A DNA stretch of 20,858 nt from a virus. The stretch is taken from the IMG/VR virus record IMGVR_UViG_3300039310_000030, positions 1 to 20,858 of that record; one strand, 5' to 3'. A program made the position numbers and the translations under genes. A model generated the notes under the pieces. The model worked only from the letters and a program-made list of their open reading frames with translations, was not told the DNA's origin and did no database searches. Shown one piece after another: positions 3,904 through 11,845 of the stretch (positions are counted from its first letter, which is position 1; each line of letters starts with the position of its first letter).

Positions 3904-5880
3904 ATGCCAGCAGTCGAAATACCTTTAATTCCTAATCAAAGGAAGTTACTGAAGGAATTAAGAACCGGTACGCATTCCGTAATAGGAGTGGGCGGAGGCA
4001 GAGGAAGCTCTAAGAGCTCCGGCGCCGACAGATGCATTCTTACTTTAATGGCAGAATTCCCTGGCATCAAGATCTGTCTGGTAATGAGAACATGGGTAGC
4101 TCAAGTTGTTCCATTCCATATAGAGCCTATCAAAACAGAGTTCCCTTGGGTAGCATCAGACCTAAAAGTAAGTCCTCCCGCAGTATTAAGAATTGGGAAA
4201 TCATCCTGTGAGTTTAAGTATGCTCAGAATTACGACCAGGTAGAGGAAGCTTTCAGGTCAGGTAATTATAATACAATTCTAATAGATCAAGCTGAGCAGT
4301 TTACACTAAAAGAAATAACTGAAATCCGCAAAGCTTGCAGGTCTATACTTCCTAAATTCCCTATAGCTAAACTTGTCTTGCTCTTTAACATGCGCGGGTC
4401 TTGTATACAAGACCTTAGGAAGATGTTCCATCTAAAAGAAGTAGGCGACCCTGAGGATTATATATTCTTTAAGTTCGACCCTTGGGATAACTACTACTGG
4501 GTACAAGAGGCTTTAAAAAAAGATGGATATTCTGTAATAGACTATTATAGATGGACTGACGATCAAAGAAAAGAATACGCTGCATTAAAAGGACCATATA
4601 CAAAAACGTTATTCGAAGGTGATCCTGTAATTTCCAAAGCCGACTGGGAAGGATCTTGGGATACAGTTGAAGGAGCCTACTTTGCTAACTCATTCGACTT
4701 GGAAGCTGTAAGATTAAATCCCAACCTTGTCGACCAGATTCAAAAGCCTTGGGCTAATTACTGGCTGTCTGGTGACTGGGGAGAAAAACACTATACAGCT
4801 ATATTGTGGCATTATCGTATTGCTTTAAAGCCAACAGAAGCAGCTCAATATCTTGGATGGACTGGACTTACAAAGCCTATAAATCTTATAGTAACTTATA
4901 GGGAGATGTGCGTTAATGAACGCACAACTACAGAAGTCGGCCGGCTTATAGTTGAAAGCACTCCAGCAATAGAGAAACCATTATTACACGCTTTCTATTT
5001 ATCTCCTGAGTGTGTAACAGAGGATCCAAACTCAGTAGGCTCACAGATTGGTAAAGAATTAAGACCAGCCGGCTTACCGTTACCTATAAAAGCCGATAAC
5101 GACCGTAAGGGAGGTTATACTCTTATGGAGAAGTTACTAAAAGCTGCTAAGTTTAAAGGAGTAGATCCCAACGGTATTCAATATGAGGATGCTTGGTTAA
5201 TATCAAGTGAATGTCCTCAATTACTGGCCGCCCTGCCTATATTAATGCGTGACCCAAACAATCTTGACAGTGTATTGAAGACAGACTTATCTACAGCAAA
5301 GATAGAACAAGACATATCAGAAGCTTGTTTTGCAGCAGGAACTATGATATGGACCAGAAGAGGGCAGGTTCCAATAGAACAAGTAACTACTAATGATTAT
5401 GTTATGACTCGTAAAGGCTGGCGTAGAATTAGACGCAGCTGGCTTAATAGAAAGAATGCCAGAGTAGTAAAAGCTACATTCTCTGATGGTACAGAAATAG
5501 TATGCACTCCAGAACACAAGTTCCATACCGATAAGGGTTGGCTTTCTTTGGATACTATCAGGTATGGTGATATAATTACTTCTCAAGAAAATGTGCTGCT
5601 ATTAGTAGAGTTGCAAGGGGCGACGTCCGAGGATGTATACGACCTTGAAGTAGAAGATGCTCATGAATTTTATGCCAATGGTCTATTAGTACATAATTGT
5701 CGCTATGGATTAAAGAGTATGTTAGCTCCAAAGAAGAAGACAGAGCAAGACATATTCAACGAAGCAATGAATGCAGCAACTCCAGCTCAGAGAATGACGT
5801 TAGCTTGGGCTCATGCTCAAAAGAAGAGTAAACCAAAGAAGCAATTTTTACCCCCTTCTTGGCAATCCGGGAGAAAGTAA
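3904..5880 (+). CDS. terL: terminase large subunit interrupted by a mini-intein
   Basis: This is the ATP-driven packaging motor and headful nuclease. Visible motifs: Walker A-type GVGGGRGSSKSS (28-39), Walker B-type TILIDQAE (124-131; the usual DE is DQAE), and the nuclease start LSGDWGEKHYTAI with D291. The nuclease end motif reads DISEA then, after 124 inserted residues, CRYGLKSML; joined, DISEACRYGL matches the family's final acidic motif with D470. The inserted part, residues 475-598, begins with Cys and ends in His-Asn before Cys599, as in inteins. Without it the protein is 534 residues, a usual terminase length. A ribosome binding site (AGG) precedes ATG by seven bases, and the stop abuts the next start (TAAATG). 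Function depends on protein splicing, because the intein separates parts of the nuclease centre. Confidence 0.95.
   Translation: MPAVEIPLIPNQRKLLKELRTGTHSVIGVGGGRGSSKSSGADRCILTLMAEFPGIKICLVMRTWVAQVVPFHIEPIKTEFPWVASDLKVSPPAVLRIGKSSCEFKYAQNYDQVEEAFRSGNYNTILIDQAEQFTLKEITEIRKACRSILPKFPIAKLVLLFNMRGSCIQDLRKMFHLKEVGDPEDYIFFKFDPWDNYYWVQEALKKDGYSVIDYYRWTDDQRKEYAALKGPYTKTLFEGDPVISKADWEGSWDTVEGAYFANSFDLEAVRLNPNLVDQIQKPWANYWLSGDWGEKHYTAILWHYRIALKPTEAAQYLGWTGLTKPINLIVTYREMCVNERTTTEVGRLIVESTPAIEKPLLHAFYLSPECVTEDPNSVGSQIGKELRPAGLPLPIKADNDRKGGYTLMEKLLKAAKFKGVDPNGIQYEDAWLISSECPQLLAALPILMRDPNNLDSVLKTDLSTAKIEQDISEACFAAGTMIWTRRGQVPIEQVTTNDYVMTRKGWRRIRRSWLNRKNARVVKATFSDGTEIVCTPEHKFHTDKGWLSLDTIRYGDIITSQENVLLLVELQGATSEDVYDLEVEDAHEFYANGLLVHNCRYGLKSMLAPKKKTEQDIFNEAMNAATPAQRMTLAWAHAQKKSKPKKQFLPPSWQSGRK
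5326..5697 (+). mobile_element. mini-intein in TerL nuclease motif (124 residues, no endonuclease domain)
   Basis: The segment has the expected Hint/intein blocks. Block A starts CFAAGTMIWTRRGQVPIEQV with Cys1. Block B contains GTEIVCTPEHKFHT with the TxxH pattern (T61, H64). Block F reads VYDLEVEDAHEFYANG, and block G ends LLVHN before Cys +1. Only about 20-25 residues lie between the two halves, so there is no LAGLIDADG or HNH homing domain. At 124 residues it is close to the lower size limit of natural inteins. Insertion is five residues after the presumed catalytic D470, the sort of conserved site inteins favour. All residues needed for Cys-type splicing are present, so it is probably active. 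Without its own nuclease it cannot home alone. Confidence 0.92.
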
Positions 5881-6159
5881 ATGTTAAAGTGGTATGAAAT
5901 ATTATTCCGGTCACTGTTTCCTTATCGTTATCATCTACAGGATGAGGTGGACTACCTTAAAGGACAGTTAGCATCCCAGACCCGTAGAGCAGATATAGCA
6001 GTAGAACAACTACTGGCATTCAAGATTCAAGCAATAGAAGCTCCCAAGCCAATTAGGATCCCTAAGCCTCCTATAGACCAGGCAGACTTAAAAGGATTAG
6101 GGTGGGAATCTTACCAGAGGACTAAAGCAGCAGTTCAAGCTAGACAGAAGGATAAATAG
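5881..6159 (+). CDS. small hypothetical protein between terL and portal
   Basis: A 92-residue basic protein. The start (MLKWYEILFRSLFPYRYHL) is aromatic-rich and could be an amphipathic or membrane-surface helix. Residues ~20-55 look like a coiled coil, followed by a Pro/Ile/Lys stretch (PKPIRIPKPP) and a helical end. No family recognised. The start directly follows the terL stop (TAAATG), which suggests translational coupling. Position suggests a head- or portal-associated role, but nothing in the sequence proves it. Confidence 0.7.
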   Translation: MLKWYEILFRSLFPYRYHLQDEVDYLKGQLASQTRRADIAVEQLLAFKIQAIEAPKPIRIPKPPIDQADLKGLGWESYQRTKAAVQARQKDK

Positions 6160-6160
6160 A

Positions 6161-6469
6161 ATGGCAAACAATCAGAAACTAATAAGGGGCGCCCTAGGAA
6201 TGGTAATGCCTGCTTCTGAACCTGAACCAGAAACTAAACCTCTTGGTAAGTTAGGCAAATTACCATCCTTAGTAGGTAAAGAAGAATCTAAGGAACCTAT
6301 TACATCTGACCCAGAAGCTATGGAGGCCATATCTACTCTTAAACAAAAAGGTTATGGCCCGGAAGAGGTAGAGGAAGCCTTCAAGGCTGACGATACTGAA
6401 GACTCTCAAGATGTAGGAATGAAGGCCGGCCTTTCTGATAGCCTGCATAAAGTTATGCAATCCCGCTAA
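6161..6469 (+). CDS. small acidic protein with RGALG motif
   Basis: A 102-residue protein that opens with a short basic piece (MANNQKLIRGALGMVMP), then a Glu/Pro/Lys linker (residues ~17-50), then a helical part (EAMEAISTLKQKGYGPEEVEEAF) of about 30 residues resembling small three-helix modules. The RGALG at residues 9-13 recurs in two other small proteins of this cluster (10007-10195 and 10197-10334). It starts one base after the previous stop region and ends ten bases before the portal start. Likely a minor virion or assembly protein; function unknown. Confidence 0.72.
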   Translation: MANNQKLIRGALGMVMPASEPEPETKPLGKLGKLPSLVGKEESKEPITSDPEAMEAISTLKQKGYGPEEVEEAFKADDTEDSQDVGMKAGLSDSLHKVMQSR

Positions 6470-6478
6470 GAGGTTGAG

Positions 6479-8977
6479 ATGGCAGAAGAAGTAAAACAAC
6501 CAATTAAAGAAGACAATACCTCTGCTCCGGGCACTCTGGCGACCCCTGCTCCAGGCACGCTTTCCGAGGTAATTGTAACACAAAGTAAAGTATGGAAGCC
6601 AGACGACTTCGCAGACAATCCATCTATGATGGAGACTATAAAGTCTCTTACTACTGGATACGCTTCAAGCGATGAATCATCCAGACGGTTTAGTGTGTTA
6701 TGCTGTTGGGAAGAGCGTCATTACGATAGAGGTTGGCAGTATCTTGAAGAAGGCAATGGAGGAGGCTGGCAGTTCGCCGCCTGCAATCCAACTGACACTA
6801 AAGGTAATGGCGTCAAAGAAATGAACGACGCCGGCCTATATGCTACAAACATCTATTCAGCTCAAGGAGATATTCTAACAAGTGCTTTATGTAGAGGACA
6901 GATTAAAGTAAACTTCGCTCCTTGCAAGAATAAGTCTCCTGAAAGTGTAGCTTATGCAGAAGCGGCAAACTCATATAAATATTTATGGGAAAAATATAAC
7001 AAATCTCCTGAACTGCAAAGGCAGATTATAGGTATAGCTTGGACAGACCCACGCGCTATAATGTGGACTCGCTCTATTGCAAACATAAAGAATGGTGAGA
7101 ATGAAGACGGCGAGGTTAAAATAATAGAGAAGACAACAGCCCATGGACTGTTGGAATCAAAACTACCTATGTTGGTAGACGACTTAGAAAATGCAGGGTA
7201 CGCTCAGATATTCGAAGAATTAGACTACGCAGTAGCTCGTGCTACATACCCTTGGATGGGTAAGAAGATTAAGCCTTCGATGGGAACTGCTGGAGAATTA
7301 GAGTTCGAGCGGATAGCTCGTATCAATACCCGTATAGGCTTAGTAGGTAACCAGTTATTAGGCACCAGCGGCATCAGAGAAGTAACGATGGGGTATACCT
7401 GGAATCGTCCAGGCACTTTCTATGACGATAAAGTACCAGATGAACATCGTGGTTTCTTAATAGCAAACTTTCCTAAAGGATTGTTTGTTATAATGGCTGG
7501 CAATGAGTTTGTATGTTGCTGGGAAGAATCGATGGACGACCATTTAAGCCTTGGTATGTTTACAAGAGGCTTCGGACAAGCCAGGCGCTCACTTGGAAGT
7601 TCCGATATTTCCATACAGAAGAGAATAAATATATGGGCTGACCTGTGGGATAAGTTTGTTCGTGGTTCCATAGGAATGGTATTGCTTGAACAGCAAGCAT
7701 TCAATGCAGAAGAGATTAATAAGTTAGAAGCAAGCACTACAAGATTCCTTGAAGTTGCAGTTCCAGAAGGAATGGAGATGCAACAATTAGTTGGAATGAC
7801 TCCTGCTCCTACTCCTATTCAAGGTATGCCTGAAATGTTCCAGTGGTACTTGGGGCCTCTCATTCAGTCTATAGATGGTGGAACTCCGGCCTTATTTGGT
7901 GGAGGAGAGGGTGCAGACAACACAGTAGGAGCAACTCAGATTCGTTTCCAGCAAGCATTGGAACGTATTGGTACTCCATGGCTTGTTATTAATCAGATGT
8001 TTGCTACAGCAGTTCGTCAAGCGGCCAACTGCTGCGCTGAGAACGGTAACTCAGAGATGCACGCAAACGTCAATAACAACTATATATCTATAAATCCTTC
8101 TACACTGAAAACAAACAATACTGGCGAATGCGAATGCACGGCCGAAACTCTTACATTGATTCCAGAGTCAGGCGCCCAGAGAGAAGCCAAAGTTCTACAG
8201 ATACTTAACATGGCATCTGCAGACCCACAAGTAGCTACTCTTATCTCCAGCGCATCCAATGCCCGTGAGATAGTAAAAGCCCTGCACATAGATGATATTA
8301 TAACTATCAACGAAGCCGACGCAGAAGACGGAGCTCTTGAAGATATAGACCTACTTCTCGAATCAGAGCCTCTTCTAAATCCTGAATGGCAGCAGCTATC
8401 AGAGCAGTTAGACCAAATGACTAAGGAACACGAAGAAGCTAAGAGTCAAGCTGCTCAATTAGCTCAGACTGGGCCGGTAGATCCTTCTATCATACAAGGT
8501 GGACAGAGTATGGAGCAGCAGGTAACAGACCTGCAGCAACAGTTACAACAGACTCCTCAGTATTTACCAAGTATAGAAGTTCCACAAGACGATAGCGTAG
8601 ATCATGCTACTATAGCAGCAACTGTCTTCTCATGGATGCAAGCAGCGGAAGGACGTAGATTACGCAGAGCGGCTAATCAGGAAAGTCCAGATAACGACCC
8701 TGAACATAAACAGAGTTGGAACAAGTGGACTAATGTATTCTTATATTGGAAATCTCATAACGACATAGCTAAGAAGTTTACGAAGCCAGCAGCACCTGCG
8801 CCTAAAGTTTCGTTGTCTGGTAAGCTTAGTCCAGACATTATAAATCAGATACTGGCAATTGCAGGTATTCAGTCTCCTAACCCTCAACAGGAAAACCAGC
8901 CTAATGAACAGGAAATAGAGACAATACAAAGAACTCCCTATAACGAGATAAAGACTACTAAGCGCCGGAGACTGTAA
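6479..8977 (+). CDS. portal-like protein
   Basis: Portal proteins form the dodecameric ring through which DNA enters the head. This 832-residue protein lies right after terL, the usual place, and has portal-like features: an early SSRRFSVLCCWEERHYDRGW segment, long helical stretches and a C-terminal part rich in Gln and charged residues (about 650-720, likely coiled coil) followed by a Pro-rich, KVSLSGKL-containing end and a basic tail (KTTKRRRL). Length is greater than typical HK97/lambda portals (400-550) and close to the large portals of some short-tailed phages. Ribosome binding site AGAGG, five bases before ATG. No catalytic motif exists to confirm the call; it rests on position, size and overall pattern. 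Confidence 0.75.
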   Translation: MAEEVKQPIKEDNTSAPGTLATPAPGTLSEVIVTQSKVWKPDDFADNPSMMETIKSLTTGYASSDESSRRFSVLCCWEERHYDRGWQYLEEGNGGGWQFAACNPTDTKGNGVKEMNDAGLYATNIYSAQGDILTSALCRGQIKVNFAPCKNKSPESVAYAEAANSYKYLWEKYNKSPELQRQIIGIAWTDPRAIMWTRSIANIKNGENEDGEVKIIEKTTAHGLLESKLPMLVDDLENAGYAQIFEELDYAVARATYPWMGKKIKPSMGTAGELEFERIARINTRIGLVGNQLLGTSGIREVTMGYTWNRPGTFYDDKVPDEHRGFLIANFPKGLFVIMAGNEFVCCWEESMDDHLSLGMFTRGFGQARRSLGSSDISIQKRINIWADLWDKFVRGSIGMVLLEQQAFNAEEINKLEASTTRFLEVAVPEGMEMQQLVGMTPAPTPIQGMPEMFQWYLGPLIQSIDGGTPALFGGGEGADNTVGATQIRFQQALERIGTPWLVINQMFATAVRQAANCCAENGNSEMHANVNNNYISINPSTLKTNNTGECECTAETLTLIPESGAQREAKVLQILNMASADPQVATLISSASNAREIVKALHIDDIITINEADAEDGALEDIDLLLESEPLLNPEWQQLSEQLDQMTKEHEEAKSQAAQLAQTGPVDPSIIQGGQSMEQQVTDLQQQLQQTPQYLPSIEVPQDDSVDHATIAATVFSWMQAAEGRRLRRAANQESPDNDPEHKQSWNKWTNVFLYWKSHNDIAKKFTKPAAPAPKVSLSGKLSPDIINQILAIAGIQSPNPQQENQPNEQEIETIQRTPYNEIKTTKRRRL

Positions 8978-9589
8978 ATGAAGCAGCTTAAAGCACTTAT
9001 ACTTCGTCATGGAGATACTTCTTTAAACGCTTCCAACTGTTATAGAGGCTGGACTGATATTCCTCTTAACAGTAAAGGAAAGGCCCAAGCAGTTGTCGCT
9101 GCCAACTTCTTGAGTAAGTATCCTATAAAGACTATTTTATGCAGTCCTCTGTTAAGAGCGTTTCTAACAGCAAGCATTGTAGCTGCTAAGCATGACGTAG
9201 AAGTAACTCAGACCCGCGGCCTGCTCCCTTGGAATATTGGTTTCTTCTCAGGACATAATAGAGACGAACATGGAGATGCTCTTAGGTTGTTTATAGAATC
9301 TCCTGACGTAGTAGTTCCAGGGGGAGAAAGCTTGACAGCGTTCGAAAACAGAAGTTATGCTTTCTTTGAACACTACCTTAACAACTCAGAAGGATTGGTT
9401 CTGTTCGTAGGTCATACATCTAACGTGACTGCTCTCGTCAATGCTACAGAAGGCGCCAACAAAGTAGAGCCTGAGTTTGGAGATAGCGTTCAGCCTGGAG
9501 GAGTAGCTGCTATATACTTCGACGGAAAGAACCATACAGTAGAAACAATTTTAGGTAAACCAGAAGAAGCAGTATTTGGAGCGTCATAA
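8978..9589 (+). CDS. histidine phosphatase (phosphoglycerate mutase-like)
   Basis: The 203-residue protein has the complete histidine-phosphatase core: LILRHG with catalytic His11 flanked by R10 and G12, the CSPLLRAFLTA motif with R60, the acid in PGGES (E117) and the second histidine in VGHTSNV (H146). These enzymes form a phospho-histidine and remove or move phosphate on sugars, nucleotides or proteins; the substrate cannot be read from the sequence. All active-site residues are kept, so it is probably active. It begins directly at the portal stop (TAAATG) and its own stop overlaps the next start (TAATG), so it is translated with the head genes. A metabolic enzyme inside a head cassette is unusual; it may act on a small molecule, on a virion protein, or simply be carried there. 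Confidence 0.9.
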   Translation: MKQLKALILRHGDTSLNASNCYRGWTDIPLNSKGKAQAVVAANFLSKYPIKTILCSPLLRAFLTASIVAAKHDVEVTQTRGLLPWNIGFFSGHNRDEHGDALRLFIESPDVVVPGGESLTAFENRSYAFFEHYLNNSEGLVLFVGHTSNVTALVNATEGANKVEPEFGDSVQPGGVAAIYFDGKNHTVETILGKPEEAVFGAS

Positions 9590-10035
9590 TGCCGTATAAA
9601 GATCCTATTAAGGCAAAAGAACAATCTAAGATTAGAGGCAAAAAATGGTGGGATAGAAATAAAGAATCAAGAAGATTAATGAGAAAAAAATATGATGAAG
9701 AACATAGAATAGAAAATGCCAATAGGTCTAAAGATTGGTATATAAAAAATAAAGACAAACATAAAAATAATGAATTAAGGAGGTTATATGGAATAGGAAT
9801 AGAAGTAAAAAGACAAATGTATATTGATCAAAAAGGAATATGTCCAGTTTGTAACAAAATATTAGATTTAGATTTTATGAAGTCATGTGTAGATCACGAT
9901 CATAATACTGGAAAAGTTCGTAAGTTATTGCATCGTTACTGTAATGTGTTAGTTGGAGTAGAAGAGAATCAACCAGGAATTTATAAAAGACTTTTGGAGT
10001 ATTTAAATGCCAGCAACCTCGAAAAAGCAGTTTAG
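9589..10035 (+). CDS. endonuclease VII-like HNH nuclease
   Basis: The C-terminal half matches the recombination endonuclease VII/HNH zinc fold: GICPVCNK (C85, C88), CVDHDHNTGKVRKLL (D102, H103, H105) and HRYCNVLVG (H115, C118, N119). In this family the second metal pair is normally CxxC; here it is HxxC, giving a Cys3His site that could still hold zinc. The N-terminal 65 residues are Lys/Arg-rich and helical, typical of DNA-binding leaders in stand-alone versions. Such proteins resolve branched DNA or act as mobile nucleases. The gene is more AT-rich than its neighbours, its start overlaps the phosphatase stop and its last 29 bases overlap the next gene, suggesting insertion between two genes that were once adjacent. 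Confidence 0.85.
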   Translation: MPYKDPIKAKEQSKIRGKKWWDRNKESRRLMRKKYDEEHRIENANRSKDWYIKNKDKHKNNELRRLYGIGIEVKRQMYIDQKGICPVCNKILDLDFMKSCVDHDHNTGKVRKLLHRYCNVLVGVEENQPGIYKRLLEYLNASNLEKAV

Positions 10036-10195
10036 ATGGTTACATACAGAAGATGCTAAAGAAAAGTTAGGTGATGAAGGTGTTAAAGAATGGGAATCTG
10101 CTACAGGTTCACCTAAGGATTTACCAGAAGAAGCACCTAAAAAGAAAAAGAAAATGACAAGAGGTGCTCTTGGAATTTACCCTGCAAAGGAGTAA
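10007..10195 (+). CDS. small basic protein with C-terminal RGALG motif
   Basis: A 62-residue protein beginning MPATSKKQFRWLHTEDAKEK, a pattern common in small phage head-module proteins (Ser/Lys-Gln-...-W/M-helix). It ends with a Pro/Glu linker, a run of lysines and MTRGALGIYPAKE. A GGAG ribosome binding site lies seven bases before the ATG, within the end of the endonuclease gene. The stop lies next to the start of the following gene, which carries the same Lys-run plus RGALG end. Function unknown; possibly virion- or DNA-associated. Confidence 0.75.
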   Translation: MPATSKKQFRWLHTEDAKEKLGDEGVKEWESATGSPKDLPEEAPKKKKKMTRGALGIYPAKE

Positions 10196-10196
10196 T

Positions 10197-10334
10197 ATGG
10201 AAAAGAAAGATAAGCCAGCAGAGATGAAGTTGAAAGTAAAGATTAAAGGCAAGCCTGAACAAGTTGCAAAAGGTTTAGAGTCTCTAGTTCCTAAAAAGAA
10301 GAAGCGCGGCGCCTTAGGACTTATTGACGAGTAG
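10197..10334 (+). CDS. 45-residue protein with Lys-run and RGALG end
   Basis: A short gene with a strong AAAGGAG ribosome binding site ending four bases before ATG, directly following the previous stop. It encodes a Lys-rich 45-residue protein: MEKKDKPAEMKLKVKIKGKP at the start, a short helix (EQVAKGLESL) and the end PKKKKRGALGLIDE. The last 14 residues repeat the C-terminal design of the gene before it (Lys-run then RGALG). Clean frame, good ribosome binding site and the shared motif argue that it is real despite its size. Confidence 0.7.
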   Translation: MEKKDKPAEMKLKVKIKGKPEQVAKGLESLVPKKKKRGALGLIDE

Positions 10335-10343
10335 GAGTTAACA

Positions 10344-10535
10344 ATGTCTGTATTAGATACAAAAGAACGTAAAGCTATTCCAACTGATGAGTTCGCTCTT
10401 CCAGGAAGACGATATCCCATACACGATAGAGCTCATGCTCAGAATGCCTTAGCTCGTGTATCTCAGTTTGGAACCGAAGAAGAAAAAGCTAAAGTTAGAG
10501 CAGCAGTAAAACGCAAATATCCAGATATGAAGTAA
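10344..10535 (+). CDS. small conserved phage protein (LPGRRYPIHD... NALARVSQFGT type)
   Basis: The 63-residue protein has the recurrent phage signature FALPGRRYPIHDRAHAQNAL followed by ARVSQFGTEEEKAKVRAAVKRKYP. I recognise this as a small module seen in many phage and some bacterial proteins, usually near head genes; its biochemical role is not established to my knowledge. Here it is almost the whole protein. Ribosome binding site GGAG before ATG; spacing of nine bases after the previous stop indicates the same operon. Confidence 0.78.
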   Translation: MSVLDTKERKAIPTDEFALPGRRYPIHDRAHAQNALARVSQFGTEEEKAKVRAAVKRKYPDMK

Positions 10536-10558
10536 TAACAAACAACGGAGACAAATAA

Positions 10559-11845
10559 ATGCCAGCAGATGAAGTAATGGATGTATTAGACAGTGGAGCA
10601 GACGATACTCAGCTAGAAGATTCAGGGGCAGAAGGAATTGAAGAAGGCGTAGAACTAGCCGAAGACGGTTCTATAGAAGCCGATACCGAAACTGAAACAG
10701 CAAATAAAGGCGGAGTTAAGACAGAAGAAACTCCAGCAGCTTTAGGTAAATCTATAAGAGACACAGTTCGCAAACTTAGTGAGGAACATCCTGAGCAAGC
10801 AAAGATTCTAAAGCAATTAGCAGACGAACACTTTAGAACTGAAACTACATATAAGAAAGCATTCCCTACATTCGAAGAAGCTACGGCCGCTAAAGAACTT
10901 ATCGAAGCTGTAGGAGGAGTAGACGGAGTACGTACACTTCAAGAACGTATAGAAGCATACGATACTCAAGACAGTTTATTAAACGCTGGAGATCCAAAGA
11001 TACTTGATGAGATCTTTACACTGTTTCCAGACGGAGCAGTTGCGTTAGCTCCAACTTACTTGGAAAAATTAGCAAACGCAGACCCTCAAGCGTTTACTGA
11101 GGCGGTTGCTCCTTATGTAATAAATCTCCTTAATTCAAATGGAGTTTTCAACCATGTAGGACAGATGCTGCAAGAGAAAGATCCTACCAGGCTTGCTTCT
11201 ATGGTAACGCAGCTTGCGACTTGGTTAGACGGACAGGTTAAGGGTGTTAATAATTTAAAGTCCGTATCGGTGCAAAAAGGAACCAAAGGAGCAGACCCGT
11301 TAGCAGCAGAACGAGCTTCTATTAAACAGGAGAAGCAGCAACTCTTTATCGGCAAGGTCGAATCTGCCGCTATGACTAAGATAGCTCCAGTAGTAAATTC
11401 TATAGTCAGTCAGCAAACTAAGAATTATAAACTTAGCGAAGCACAGTCTGCCCACTATAAGGAAACACTGAATGCTAAAGTTTGGGATAGTTTAAACGCC
11501 AATCCAAATTATAACAAACAATTGCAAATTAGATTGGGTACTAAAAACGTAACTCCTGAATCGATAGCTGATTATCAGGCAGCTGAATATAATAAGTTAT
11601 TCAAAGAATTAGCAGCGTCTGTAGCAAGTTCTATTTTTGGTTCTCCTAAAGGCGGCGCGTCTACTGCTGTTAAGAAGGAAGCAACAAAGACAGGAGAAGT
11701 TCCTGCTTCTCCAGGTAAGCCAATAATGCTGACAAAGGCTCCGCAAGATTCACAGTTAGATTGGAATAAACCTAACGCAGAGGTTCTGTATATAGAGAAT
11801 AAAGGATACTTGAAATCCTCTGGAAAGTTTGTAACATGGCGCTAA
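10559..11845 (+). CDS. scaffold-like protein
   Basis: A 428-residue protein located before the major capsid gene, the usual place for an internal scaffold. The first ~55 residues are strongly acidic (many Glu and Asp), the middle is Ala/Gln/Lys/Glu-rich and mostly helical, and residues ~335-400 contain a low-complexity linker. The C-terminus (LKSSGKFVTWR) is short and basic to aromatic. This charge distribution is typical of scaffolding proteins, which guide shell assembly and then leave or are digested. No protease active site seen. Ribosome binding site GGAGA before ATG. It might alternatively be another internal head protein; no sequence motif proves the role. Confidence 0.65.
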   Translation: MPADEVMDVLDSGADDTQLEDSGAEGIEEGVELAEDGSIEADTETETANKGGVKTEETPAALGKSIRDTVRKLSEEHPEQAKILKQLADEHFRTETTYKKAFPTFEEATAAKELIEAVGGVDGVRTLQERIEAYDTQDSLLNAGDPKILDEIFTLFPDGAVALAPTYLEKLANADPQAFTEAVAPYVINLLNSNGVFNHVGQMLQEKDPTRLASMVTQLATWLDGQVKGVNNLKSVSVQKGTKGADPLAAERASIKQEKQQLFIGKVESAAMTKIAPVVNSIVSQQTKNYKLSEAQSAHYKETLNAKVWDSLNANPNYNKQLQIRLGTKNVTPESIADYQAAEYNKLFKELAASVASSIFGSPKGGASTAVKKEATKTGEVPASPGKPIMLTKAPQDSQLDWNKPNAEVLYIENKGYLKSSGKFVTWR

